64,000 nt of DNA from Actinomadura harenae (lineage in GTDB: Bacteria > Actinomycetota > Actinomycetes > Streptosporangiales > Streptosporangiaceae): positions 1 to 64,000 of the forward strand of contig NZ_RFFG01000016.1 of the NCBI RefSeq assembly GCF_003696215.1, given 5' to 3'. A model generated the notes under the pieces. It saw nothing but the letters and a program-made list of their open reading frames with translations. It did no database searches and was not told the origin of the DNA. This document shows, one piece after another, positions 42,902-50,080 of the stretch (the stretch's first letter is position 1; every line of letters starts with the position of its first letter). The position numbers and the translations under genes were made by a program.

Positions 42902-43807
42902 TCAGGCGTGCTCGCTGCACAGACATCCGACGCCCTTCTCGATCCATTCCCGCCCGACCCACTCCGGGTGCCGCTCGATCAGCAGCGCCCGGACCTCGGC
43001 CGCGATCTCGCCCTCCCCCATCGCGGAGTCGCGACGCCGCCAGGTCTCGTCGCGGAGCAGGCGCAGGTAGTCGCGGACGTCGGCCAGCACCCGCGGGCCG
43101 CCGACCTCGCCATGACCGGGGACCACGACCCGGTGCCCACCGGCCGCGAGCCGTTCCATCACCGCCAGCCAGCCGATCCCGGAGACGTCGGTGTCGTACG
43201 GCGGGAACCAGGGGAAGATCGCGAACTGCCCGGCCTCGGCGAGGTCGCCGGTGAACAGGACCCCGGCGTCCGGCACCTCGATGACCTGGTCGCCCTTGGT
43301 GTGGCCGCGGCCGGTGGGTCGCAGCCGCACCGTGCGTCCGCCGAGGTCCAGGTCGTAGGCGCCGTCGTAGACCTCGTCGGGGGCCGGCACGCGGACGTCG
43401 CCGTCGAGCCGGTCGGCGACCGGGGAACCGAAGCCGCGGAACATCTCCAGGTAGCCGGGCCCCTTCGCCTCCAGGTCGTCCGCCTGGGCACGGTTGGCGA
43501 GGTAGGTCGCCGCGCCGCCGAACACATGCGCCCCGAAGGCGTGCTCGGGATGGAAGTGCGTCGTCGTCAGGTACAGCCGACGCCCCTTGGCCACCTCGGA
43601 CGCGAACGCGAGGACCTGTTCGGCGTTGGCGGTGCCCATGCCCGTGTCGACGACGAGCACGGCCCGCTCACCACCGATGACACCGATGTTGGGAACCAGC
43701 TGGACGCCGCGGTCCGGGATCACCAGAACGTCCGGAGCGACCTCCTGGACACCGGCCACATGGACGGCGGGATCGAGAACGGGGTCGGGAATCTGCGTGT
43801 CGCTCAT
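42902..43807 (-). CDS. MBL-fold metallo-hydrolase
   Basis: The 301-residue protein has the metallo-beta-lactamase-fold signature TTTHFHPEHAFGAH, with Glu replacing the usual Asp of HxHxDH, then GRGHTKGDQVIEV (third His) and VLFTGDLAE (Asp bridging the metals) and VVPGHGEVGG (final His). It may be a thioesterase- or lactonase-like hydrolase; the substrate is unknown. It is divergent from a LysR gene with a palindromic site between the two. It has no signal peptide. Confidence 0.85.
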   Translation of the reverse strand: MSDTQIPDPVLDPAVHVAGVQEVAPDVLVIPDRGVQLVPNIGVIGGERAVLVVDTGMGTANAEQVLAFASEVAKGRRLYLTTTHFHPEHAFGAHVFGGAATYLANRAQADDLEAKGPGYLEMFRGFGSPVADRLDGDVRVPAPDEVYDGAYDLDLGGRTVRLRPTGRGHTKGDQVIEVPDAGVLFTGDLAEAGQFAIFPWFPPYDTDVSGIGWLAVMERLAAGGHRVVVPGHGEVGGPRVLADVRDYLRLLRDETWRRRDSAMGEGEIAAEVRALLIERHPEWVGREWIEKGVGCLCSEHA

Positions 43808-43861
43808 GCCGCGATTCCACAGCCCGGGGCGTCCGGCCGTCCAAGACCGATGCGGAGGCCC

Positions 43862-43880
43862 CGATACCCCATCGGTATCG
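43862..43880. promoter_or_regulatory. Palindromic LysR-type operator
   Basis: CGATACC (43862-43868) and GGTATCG (43874-43880) form a perfect 7-bp inverted repeat with a 5-base spacer, eight bases before the LysR start and in the divergent promoter region shared with the MBL-fold gene. It contains a T-N11-A core typical of LysR sites. Confidence 0.6.
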
Positions 43881-43887
43881 TCGCACC

Positions 43888-44739
43888 ATGGAGCTGCGAA
43901 CGCTGCGCTACTTCGTCGCCGTCGCCGAGGAACTCCACTTCGGCCGGGCCGCCGCCCGGCTGCACATGAGCCAGCCTCCGCTGAGCCGGGCGATCAAGCG
44001 GCTGGAGACCCACCTCGGCGCCACCCTCCTGCACCGCTCGCCCACGGGCGTCACCCTCACCCCCGCCGGGACGGTCCTGCTGAACGAGGCCCGCGACCTG
44101 CTCGACCGGGCCGACCTGATCCCCGCGCGCGTCGCCGCGGAGGCCGGCGCCGCGTCCCTCACCATCGGGCTCCTCGGCGACGGCACCGACCTGGGCGCCG
44201 TCCGGCTGGCCGACTCCTACCGGGAGCGGCATCCGGGCGTCGAGGTCCGCGTCCGCGAGGCCGACCTCACCGACCCGACCTGCGGGCTGCGGGCCGGACT
44301 GGTCGACGTCGCGCTGACCCGCGCGCCGTTCGACGAGACCGGCCTTGCCGTGCGCGAGCTGCGCGCCGACCCGGTCGGCGCGGTGCTCCGCGCCGACGAC
44401 CCGCTCGCCGACCGCGCCCACCTGGAGCTGGCCGACCTGGCCGGCCGCCGCTGGTTCCAGTTCCCGGACGGCACCGACCCGCAGTGGTGGTCGTACTGGA
44501 ACGGCGGCGAGCCCCGCGAAGGACCGGTGGTGCGGGCCGTCCAGGAATGCCGGAGCGCCGTGCTCTGGAACGGCACGGTCGGCATGACCCCGCTCGGGCA
44601 CGCCATGCCCGAGGGGCTGACCGCGGTGCCGCTGGCCGACATGGCTCCGAGCCGCGTCGTCGCGGCGTGGAGCGCGGGCGACACGAACCCGCTGATCCCC
44701 TCGTTCGTCCGCCTCGCCACGGCCGCCTACCGCCGCTGA
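43888..44739 (+). CDS. LysR-family transcriptional regulator
   Basis: The 283-residue protein begins ELRTLRYFVAVAEELHFGRA with the LysR helix-turn-helix (AARLHMSQPPLSRAIKRLE) and has a shortened effector domain (LTIGLLGDGTDLGAVRLADS). It most likely regulates the divergent MBL-fold hydrolase and itself through the palindrome at 43862-43880. The ATG start is fixed by that site and by the family's usual N-terminus. Confidence 0.9.
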   Translation: MELRTLRYFVAVAEELHFGRAAARLHMSQPPLSRAIKRLETHLGATLLHRSPTGVTLTPAGTVLLNEARDLLDRADLIPARVAAEAGAASLTIGLLGDGTDLGAVRLADSYRERHPGVEVRVREADLTDPTCGLRAGLVDVALTRAPFDETGLAVRELRADPVGAVLRADDPLADRAHLELADLAGRRWFQFPDGTDPQWWSYWNGGEPREGPVVRAVQECRSAVLWNGTVGMTPLGHAMPEGLTAVPLADMAPSRVVAAWSAGDTNPLIPSFVRLATAAYRR

Positions 44740-44747
44740 GCGCTCCG

Positions 44748-45431
44748 CTACTCGAGCGCGCCACCGCCGAGGTCGGTGTCGATCCGGTAGCCGACACCGG
44801 GCACCGTGGCGATGAGCCACGGTTCGCCGAGTCGTTTGCGCAGGGCGGAGACGGTGATGCGGACGGCGTTGGTGAACGGGTCGACGTTCTCGTCCCAGGC
44901 CCGTTCGAGGAGCTCCTCGGCGCTGACGACCCCGCCCCCAGCGGCGACGAGGACCTCGAGCACGGCGAACTGCTTCCGGGTGAGCGCCACGTAGCGTCCG
45001 TCGCGGAAGACCTCCCGGCGGAACGGGTCCAGCCGGACGCCCGCGATCTCCAGGACCGGAGGGCGGACGTGCGCGCGCCTGCGGTCGAGCGCCCTCAGCC
45101 GCATGACGAGCTCCCTCAGCTCGAACGGCTTGGTGAGGTAGTCGTCGGCGCCGAGCTCGAACCCGGACGCCTTGTCGTCGATCCGGTCGGCGGCGGTGAG
45201 CATGAGGATCGGGATGCCGCTGCCGGACGCGACGATGTGCCGGGCGACCTCGTCACCGGACGGGCCGGGAATGTCGCGGTCGAGGACGGCGAGGTCGTAG
45301 GAGTTGACGCTGAGCAGCTCTAGGGCGGAGTCGCCGTCGCCCGCGATGTCGGCGGCGATCGCCTCCAGCCGGAGCCCGTCCCGGACGGCCTCGGCCAGGT
45401 AGGGCTCGTCCTCCACGATCAGCACGCGCAT
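44748..45431 (-). CDS. VanR-like OmpR-family response regulator (orphan)
   Basis: The complete 227-residue regulator has a receiver domain (VLIVEDEPYLAEAVRDGLRL, phospho-acceptor Asp in LAVLDRDIPGPSGDE, Lys in YLTKPFELRELV) and a winged-helix DNA-binding domain (LTRKQFAVLEVLVAAGGGVV, TVSALRKRLGEPWLIATVPG). LDRDIPGPSGDE and the whole order match actinomycete VanR proteins. No histidine kinase is adjacent. It aligns with the deleted vanR at 59088-59402, and a 21-bp site shared with that gene and vanH lies 21 bases upstream of its start. It probably acts on vanH and its own promoter, receiving phosphate from VanS. Confidence 0.85.
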   Translation of the reverse strand: MRVLIVEDEPYLAEAVRDGLRLEAIAADIAGDGDSALELLSVNSYDLAVLDRDIPGPSGDEVARHIVASGSGIPILMLTAADRIDDKASGFELGADDYLTKPFELRELVMRLRALDRRRAHVRPPVLEIAGVRLDPFRREVFRDGRYVALTRKQFAVLEVLVAAGGGVVSAEELLERAWDENVDPFTNAVRITVSALRKRLGEPWLIATVPGVGYRIDTDLGGGALE

Positions 45432-45451
45432 GCCCGAAGCCTAGGCGGCGC

Positions 45452-45472
45452 GGCATATCGCCGGCGTATGCA
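45452..45472. promoter_or_regulatory. VanR-type site upstream of the orphan regulator
   Basis: The 21-bp box starts GGCATATCG and ends GCGTATGCA. It matches boxes at 53993-54013 (upstream of vanH) and 59424-59444 (upstream of the deleted vanR) at most positions. The distance to the start codon (21 bases) is nearly the same as for the vanR copy (22). Confidence 0.65.
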
Positions 45473-45487
45473 AGCGGGCGGACCCGC

Positions 45488-46084
45488 TCAGCGTCCCGGC
45501 GCCGGGGCGGAGAGCGGCCGGTCCTCCTCGGACGCGCCGGCCGCGGCCCGCCACCAGCGGCGCGAGGCCAGCGCGGCCAGCCCGGCTCCGGCGGCGTTGA
45601 CCAGGACGTCGTCCACGGACGACACCCGGTCCAGCCGCAGGACGTACTGCGCGGTCTCGACCAGGGCCGAGCACCCCGCCCCGAGCGCCAGGGCCCGCGG
45701 CACCGACGCCAGCGCCGGGAACCGCTGCGGGCAGAAGAACCCCAGCGCCGCGAACACCAGCAGGTTGCCGACGATCTGCGCCGTCGCCGTCACCGGACTG
45801 CCGCTGAGGATCGCGAACAGGTCCCGCAGCGGCACCAGGCTCACCCGGGGGTCGGCGCCGGGGTGACTGCCCGGCAACAGGATCATCCACACCCATGGCA
45901 CCGTCCCGTAGACGATGCCGACCTCGGCCAGTGACCATCGCCGCGCCAGCGCGGTCGGAACCCCGGCGGCCCTGCGGCGGCGCGCCAGGACCCCGACGAC
46001 CAGCGCGGCCACCGGCAGGACGGCCACCGTGATGAGCGCGACGCCCGTGAACGTGCCGAACAAGCCGTGCCACCCCTTGAGCAT
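45488..46084 (-). CDS. VanZ-family membrane protein
   Basis: The 198-residue protein has four to five transmembrane helices (GTFTGVALITVAVLPVAALV, IVYGTVPWVWMILLPG, NLLVFAALGFFCPQRFP) and the VanZ-like motif VETAQYVLRLDRVSSVDDVLVNAAGAGLA (the ETAQ and DVxxN elements). VanZ proteins give low-level resistance to teicoplanin and related lipoglycopeptides by an unknown mechanism in the membrane. ATG 46084 is chosen, with GGAGG shortly upstream; a longer frame only adds a Gly-rich stretch. It ends 57 bases upstream of the VanR-like start on the same strand. Confidence 0.8.
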   Translation of the reverse strand: MLKGWHGLFGTFTGVALITVAVLPVAALVVGVLARRRRAAGVPTALARRWSLAEVGIVYGTVPWVWMILLPGSHPGADPRVSLVPLRDLFAILSGSPVTATAQIVGNLLVFAALGFFCPQRFPALASVPRALALGAGCSALVETAQYVLRLDRVSSVDDVLVNAAGAGLAALASRRWWRAAAGASEEDRPLSAPAPGR

Positions 46085-46266
46085 GCCGCCTCCGCCTCCG
46101 CTTCCCGTCGAGCCGCGGATCCCGGATGGTTCCGCGTCCCCCACTGAAGCAGCAAGGCTGTTTCGAGGGCGTATGCGTTTTCAACGTGCTTGTCGCCGGT
46201 CGTGTGCGGCTTCCGTGTCGACCGTCCGGGTTCGTCCGCCACTGGAGTGGCTCAAGGTGCCGGACG

Positions 46267-46305
46267 AAAAAACCGCTTGAAACCGGCCATCGCGTTTCGT
46301 AGGTT
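46267..46305 (+). promoter_or_regulatory. Promoter of the DUF1062 leader, with WhiB7-like A-tract
   Basis: TTGAAA (46277-46282) and TAGGTT (46300-46305) are a good -35/-10 pair with 17-base spacing. AAAAAA (46267-46272) lies four bases before the -35 box, the placement of the AT-rich element in WhiB7-dependent promoters of antibiotic-response genes. A small dyad, CGTAGG/CCTACG (46298-46312), covers the -10 and the expected start. Confidence 0.5.
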
Positions 46306-46345
46306 GCCTACGGCCCATCATCGTGAAGACAGAGGACGGACCCGC

Positions 46346-46366
46346 GTGACCCCGCCTGCCCTTTAG
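46346..46366 (+). CDS. Six-codon leader peptide
   Basis: GTG ACC CCG CCT GCC CTT TAG encodes MTPPAL. GAGGA at 46332-46336 is nine bases upstream, a good ribosome binding site. Its stop codon lies at the start of the outer helix of the leader RNA, the layout of attenuator peptides upstream of antibiotic-resistance genes. The two adjacent prolines are a plausible stalling context. Confidence 0.5.
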   Translation: MTPPAL

Positions 46367-46490
46367 ACCTGACAGCTTCTCCGCTCTCCTGTAGCCGACG
46401 CGCTCTCGTCGGTTCCGCCGGGCTGCCCTCGCGCGCCCGGTTCTACAGCGTTCGAGGCCGCGCGTAATCGGCCTCGTGTCAGGTCTAGAG
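46361..46490 (+). promoter_or_regulatory. Highly structured leader RNA upstream of the DUF1062 gene
   Basis: Five helices fit without conflict. P1: AGACCTGACA (46365-46374) with TGTCAGGTCT (46477-46486), extendable by CTTT/AGAG to 46361 and 46490. P2: CTGTAG (46389-46394) with CTACAG (46443-46448). P3: CCGACG/CGTCGG (46395-46412). P4: CCGGGC/GCCCGG (46418-46440). P5: CGAGGCCG/CGGCCTCG (46453-46476), stacked on P1. The 3' side of P1 reaches the purine-rich ribosome binding region just before the ATG at 46496. I cannot match it to a known riboswitch class. Confidence 0.75.
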
Positions 46491-46495
46491 AGATC

Positions 46496-47056
46496 ATGTC
46501 TTCACAACCTCATATCGTGCTGCCCTGGGTCGTCCGTCGTACCCGGCTGCCCCTGCTGTCGCTGCGGTGCGTCGACTGCGGGTCGGAGTCGGCGACCACC
46601 GGCGAGGGCAGATTCCGCGTCAACTCCAACGGCAAGCTGGTCGACGTGTGGCTGCTCGTCCGCTGCGTGTCCTGCAACCGGACGGGCAAGCTCACCGTGC
46701 ACGACCGGGTGCCGGTCAGGTCCCTCGATCCGGCCGTGTTCCGCGGCTACCGCGTCAACGATCCGGGCCTGGTGGCGTCCACGCTGCTGGATCCGCTGCT
46801 CGCCCGCCGCAACCGCTTCACCCTGGACTGGACGGGGGCCTGGCGGCTCGACACCCCGTCGCCGTGGCTCGACGAGGCATGGCCCGTCCGGGTGGAGGTC
46901 CGCTTCGAGGACCCGGTGCCCGTGCGTCCGGACCGCCTCATCGCGCGGGTCGTCGGCCTCAGCAGGGCTGAGGCGCTGCGCCGGATCAAGTCCGAAACGC
47001 CGCTCCGCCGTCCGACCAGCACCGGGTTCACGTTCGACGTGATGCCCGGCGACTAG
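46496..47056 (+). CDS. DUF1062 domain-containing zinc-ribbon protein
   Basis: The 186-residue protein has a zinc ribbon formed by RCVDCGSESATT and LLVRCVSCNRTGK (two CxxC pairs, residues ~23-62) framing the conserved RFRVNSNGKLVDVW segment. A C-terminal part (NRFTLDWTGAWRLDTPSPWL, EALRRIKSETPL) completes the DUF1062 fold. The function of this family is not established. Soluble cytoplasmic location is expected. ATG 46496 sits six to ten bases after purine-rich AGAGAGA, which is part of the leader's outer helix. The gene is alone, with a terminator hairpin downstream, so the leader serves only this gene. Confidence 0.85.
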   Translation: MSSQPHIVLPWVVRRTRLPLLSLRCVDCGSESATTGEGRFRVNSNGKLVDVWLLVRCVSCNRTGKLTVHDRVPVRSLDPAVFRGYRVNDPGLVASTLLDPLLARRNRFTLDWTGAWRLDTPSPWLDEAWPVRVEVRFEDPVPVRPDRLIARVVGLSRAEALRRIKSETPLRRPTSTGFTFDVMPGD

Positions 47057-47064
47057 CGGACGAC

Positions 47065-47098
47065 GAGGCCGCGGCGGGCCATCCGGCTCGCCGCGGCC
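47065..47098. terminator. Bidirectional hairpin between DUF1062 and WYL genes
   Basis: GGCCGCGGCG (47066-47075) pairs with CGCCGCGGCC (47088-47097); an additional A-T pair extends the stem to 47065 and 47098. It lies between two convergent genes. Confidence 0.7.
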
Positions 47099-47114
47099 TT
47101 CGGGCTTCGTGCCC

Positions 47115-48068
47115 TCACGTCCGGATCGCGGCCGTGCACCGGCGGGCGAGGATCTCGAGCTGCTCGACCAGCTCGGGGGGCTCGGTGACGGTGAAGTCGG
47201 TGTCGATGGACGTGATCATCCAGGACAGCGCCCACGGGGAGTCGGCGCCCACATGGAGCAGGCAACTGCCGTCGTCGACCGCCTCCAGGACGCCCTTGCC
47301 CGTCCAGATGCGGTCGGCCAGTTCGGCGGCCGAGCGGTGCAGGGTGACCGTGGCCCGGTAGGGCCACGCCCACACGGACAGCTGATTCGAGAGGTAGGTG
47401 ACCACGTCCCCCTCCGGCGCCTCGCGGGGTGGGAATCGCGGGCCGTTGGGCGTCAGGACGTGGAGCCGGTCGACCCGGTAGGAGCGCCAGTCCGTGGCCG
47501 CCGTGTCCCACGCGACCAGGTACCAGTGCCGGTTGAAGTTGACGAGTGAGTGCGGCTCGACATCCTTGACCGACTCCCGGCCGTGGAAGTTCGTGTACTC
47601 GAAACGCAGCCGCTCGTGACGGTGGCACGCGTCGGAGATGGCGATGAGGGTGTCGGGTTCCACGCGTGGCGCGGACGCCTCCACGCGGACGACGGCGCGC
47701 TGCAGCACTTGCAGACGGTGCCGCAGGCGCGAGGGCATGACCTGTTCGAGCTTGGTGAGGGCGCGCAGCGCGGCGTCCTCGAAGCCGCCCACGGTCCCGC
47801 CCGTCGTGGTGCGCAGTCCGACGGCGACGGCCAGCGCCTCCTCATCGTCCAGGAGCAGCGGCGGCAGGGTGCTGCCCGCGGCCAGCCGGTACCCGGCCGT
47901 GCCCTGGACGGCGTCCACCGGGTAGCCGAGTTCGCGCAGCCGGTCCACGTCCCGCCGGACGGTCCGGGTGCTGACGCCGAGACGTTCGGCCAGATCGCCG
48001 CCCGACCAGTCGCGACGCATCTGGAGCAGGGACAGCAGGCGAAGGAGCCGGGCCGAGGTTTCGAGCAT
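47115..48068 (-). CDS. YafY-type regulator (HTH plus WYL domain)
   Basis: The 317-residue protein begins with a DeoR-like winged helix (RLLRLLSLLQMRRDWSGGDLA, STRTVRRDVDRLRELGY) and has a WYL domain in which the tract NFNRHWYLVAWDTAATDWRS contains the WYL motif, followed by a C-terminal WCX-type tail. WYL domains bind ligands such as nucleic acid or small molecules. It is divergent from the epoxide hydrolase gene, a common pairing, with a clear dyad between them. Confidence 0.88.
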   Translation of the reverse strand: MLETSARLLRLLSLLQMRRDWSGGDLAERLGVSTRTVRRDVDRLRELGYPVDAVQGTAGYRLAAGSTLPPLLLDDEEALAVAVGLRTTTGGTVGGFEDAALRALTKLEQVMPSRLRHRLQVLQRAVVRVEASAPRVEPDTLIAISDACHRHERLRFEYTNFHGRESVKDVEPHSLVNFNRHWYLVAWDTAATDWRSYRVDRLHVLTPNGPRFPPREAPEGDVVTYLSNQLSVWAWPYRATVTLHRSAAELADRIWTGKGVLEAVDDGSCLLHVGADSPWALSWMITSIDTDFTVTEPPELVEQLEILARRCTAAIRT

Positions 48069-48087
48069 GCCCCAAGAATGCCACCGG

Positions 48088-48110
48088 CTTAGGAACGAGC
48101 CTGTCCTAAG
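48088..48110. promoter_or_regulatory. Dyad between WYL regulator and epoxide hydrolase
   Basis: CTTAGGA (48088-48094) and TCCTAAG (48104-48110) are a perfect 7-bp inverted repeat with a 9-base spacer, in the only gap between the divergent genes. It is the probable operator of the WYL regulator. Confidence 0.6.
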
Positions 48111-48130
48111 GCCCTCCTAGCTTGGAGGAC

Positions 48131-49267
48131 ATGACGAAGATCGTTCCTTTCAGCATCGACATCTCCGACGCCGACCTCGAGGATCTGCACCGCCGGCTCG
48201 CCGCCACCCGCTGGCCCGACGAGCTGCCCGGCGTCGGCTGGACCTACGGCATCCCGACCGCCTATGTGCGGGAGCTGGCCGACTACTGGCGTACCGGCTT
48301 CGACTGGCGGACGCAGGAGGCCGCCCTGAACCGGTATCCGCAGTTCCTCGCCGACATCGATGGGCAGCGGATGCATTTCCTGCACATCCGCTCGGCCGAG
48401 CCCGACGCACTGCCGCTCGTCCTCGTGCACGGCTGGCCGTTCGAGGACTTCACCGCCACGATCGACGCTCTCACCGATCCGGTCGCGCACGGAGGCACCG
48501 CAGAGGACGCCTTCCACCTGGTGATTCCGACGCTCCCGGGGTTCGGCTTCTCCGGCCCGACGCGCGAGGCCGGTGCGGCGTCCACCGACCGTGGTGCCGA
48601 GCTCATCGCGAAACTCATGGCGGAACTGGGATACGAGCGCTACGGCGCACAGGGCGGCGACGCCGCCTCGTTCATCGCACCTCAGCTGGGACGCATCGAC
48701 ACCGGGCACGTGGCGGGAATCCACCTCAACGATCCGATCACCGTTCCGTCCTGGGGCGACGACGGATCCGGATACAGCGCGAGCGACCAGGAGAAGCTGG
48801 CGCGAATGAAGGACTGGAGCAGCAAGCAGACCTCGGGCTACGCGGGCATGCACTCCACCCGTCCGCAGACCCTCGCGCCCGCGGTCGCCGACTCCCCCGC
48901 GGGCATGCTGGCCTGGGTACTGGACGTGGTGAACACCTTCAAGGACCCCGCCAAGGCCACGCCCTCCGACGCGATCGACCTCGACATGCTGCTCACGAAC
49001 ATCTCGATCCTGTGGTTCACCAACACCACCGGCTCGTCCATGTGGATGTACAAGGAAATGCGGCAGTGGGGCGGGGAGCTCTCCAACTCGGGCGTGCCCA
49101 CGGGCGTCGCGGCCTTCCCGGGGAACAACACGATCCGCGGCATCGCCGAGAAGCAGAACACCGTGGTGCACTGGTCCGAGTTCGACCGCGGCGGCCACTT
49201 CGCCCCCATGGAGACCCCCGACCTCATGATCGGCGACCTCCGCGCGTTCTTCCGCGAACTCCGCTGA
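48131..49267 (+). CDS. Epoxide hydrolase (alpha/beta-hydrolase with EHN domain)
   Basis: The 378-residue protein has the N-terminal EHN segment (PFSIDISDADLEDLHRRLAA, TRWPDELPGVGWTYG), the oxyanion motif LVHGWPFED, the nucleophile Asp in YGAQGGDAASFIAPQ and the catalytic His in DRGGHFAPMETPDL. It belongs to the microsomal-type epoxide hydrolase family: epoxide to diol, cytoplasmic. GGAGG lies directly before the ATG with a very short spacing. The divergent WYL regulator probably controls it. Confidence 0.88.
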   Translation: MTKIVPFSIDISDADLEDLHRRLAATRWPDELPGVGWTYGIPTAYVRELADYWRTGFDWRTQEAALNRYPQFLADIDGQRMHFLHIRSAEPDALPLVLVHGWPFEDFTATIDALTDPVAHGGTAEDAFHLVIPTLPGFGFSGPTREAGAASTDRGAELIAKLMAELGYERYGAQGGDAASFIAPQLGRIDTGHVAGIHLNDPITVPSWGDDGSGYSASDQEKLARMKDWSSKQTSGYAGMHSTRPQTLAPAVADSPAGMLAWVLDVVNTFKDPAKATPSDAIDLDMLLTNISILWFTNTTGSSMWMYKEMRQWGGELSNSGVPTGVAAFPGNNTIRGIAEKQNTVVHWSEFDRGGHFAPMETPDLMIGDLRAFFRELR

Positions 49268-49310
49268 CGCGGACCACCCGGTCTGGCAGGGAGCGGACCG
49301 GCCCACGATA

Positions 49311-50048
49311 ATGGCCGCCGTGGATGAGGTCGAGGTCGTCGTCGCCCATCGCGAGCGCGCGACACTGCGCGTCGGCGACGTGTTCCTGAAGATCGACGCC
49401 GATCAGGCGCGCACCGACGTCGAGGTCGAGGCGATGGCCAGGGCACCGATCCCCACCCCGGAGGTCCTGTGGCGGAAGCCGCCCGCGCTGGCGCTCGCCG
49501 CCCTCCCCGGGACGGCCCTCGGCCGCCTCGGGGAGCCGTCGCCCGCGTCCCCGGCGGCGTGGGGCGCGGCGGGCGCCGCCGCGCGGACACTGCACGACGC
49601 GCCTCCGCCGCCGTGGCCGGGACGGAGCCTCGACGACGTCGCGTCCGAACTCGACCGCGAATGCGCGTGGCTCGTCGCCAACGACGTCCTCCCCGCCGAC
49701 GTGGTCCACCGCAACCGGCGGGTCGCCGAGGTCGCACTGCGACCGTGGACGCCGGTGTTCGCGCACGGAGACCTGCAGGTCACCCACGTGTTCGTCGACG
49801 GCGACGAGGTCACCGGCGTGATCGACTGGTCCGAAGCGGCCCCGGGCGACGCCCTGTTCGACCTCGCCACCCTGACGCTCGGGCACGGGGAGCACCTCGA
49901 CGACGTCGTCGCCGGCTACGGCGCCGACGTCGATCTCGACGTGATCCGCGCCTGGTGGTCGTGGCGAAGCCTGCGCGTGGTCCGCTGGCTGATCGAGCAC
50001 GGCTTCGACCCGTGGCCCGAGCTCGCCGTCCTGAAGGCCCAGTCCTGA
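49311..50048 (+). CDS. APH-like phosphotransferase family protein
   Basis: The 245-residue protein has the aminoglycoside/choline kinase fold: catalytic loop FAHGDLQVTHVFVDGDEV and metal motif TGVIDWSEAAPGDALFDLA. In the usual HGDxxxxN loop the final Asn is His here. Members of this group include small-molecule kinases not tied to antibiotic resistance, so the substrate is open. The N-terminal lobe is short (ERATLRVGDVFLKIDADQAR). The gene is single, with an inverted repeat after its stop. Confidence 0.8.
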   Translation: MAAVDEVEVVVAHRERATLRVGDVFLKIDADQARTDVEVEAMARAPIPTPEVLWRKPPALALAALPGTALGRLGEPSPASPAAWGAAGAAARTLHDAPPPPWPGRSLDDVASELDRECAWLVANDVLPADVVHRNRRVAEVALRPWTPVFAHGDLQVTHVFVDGDEVTGVIDWSEAAPGDALFDLATLTLGHGEHLDDVVAGYGADVDLDVIRAWWSWRSLRVVRWLIEHGFDPWPELAVLKAQS

Positions 50049-50075
50049 AACGTCGGTCGTCACGCCGGACGTTTC
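50047..50075. terminator. Inverted repeat after the phosphotransferase gene
   Basis: GAAACGTC (50047-50054) and GACGTTTC (50068-50075) form an 8-bp stem with a 13-base loop between convergent genes; weaker than the other hairpins. Confidence 0.45.
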
Positions 50076-50080
50076 GATCC

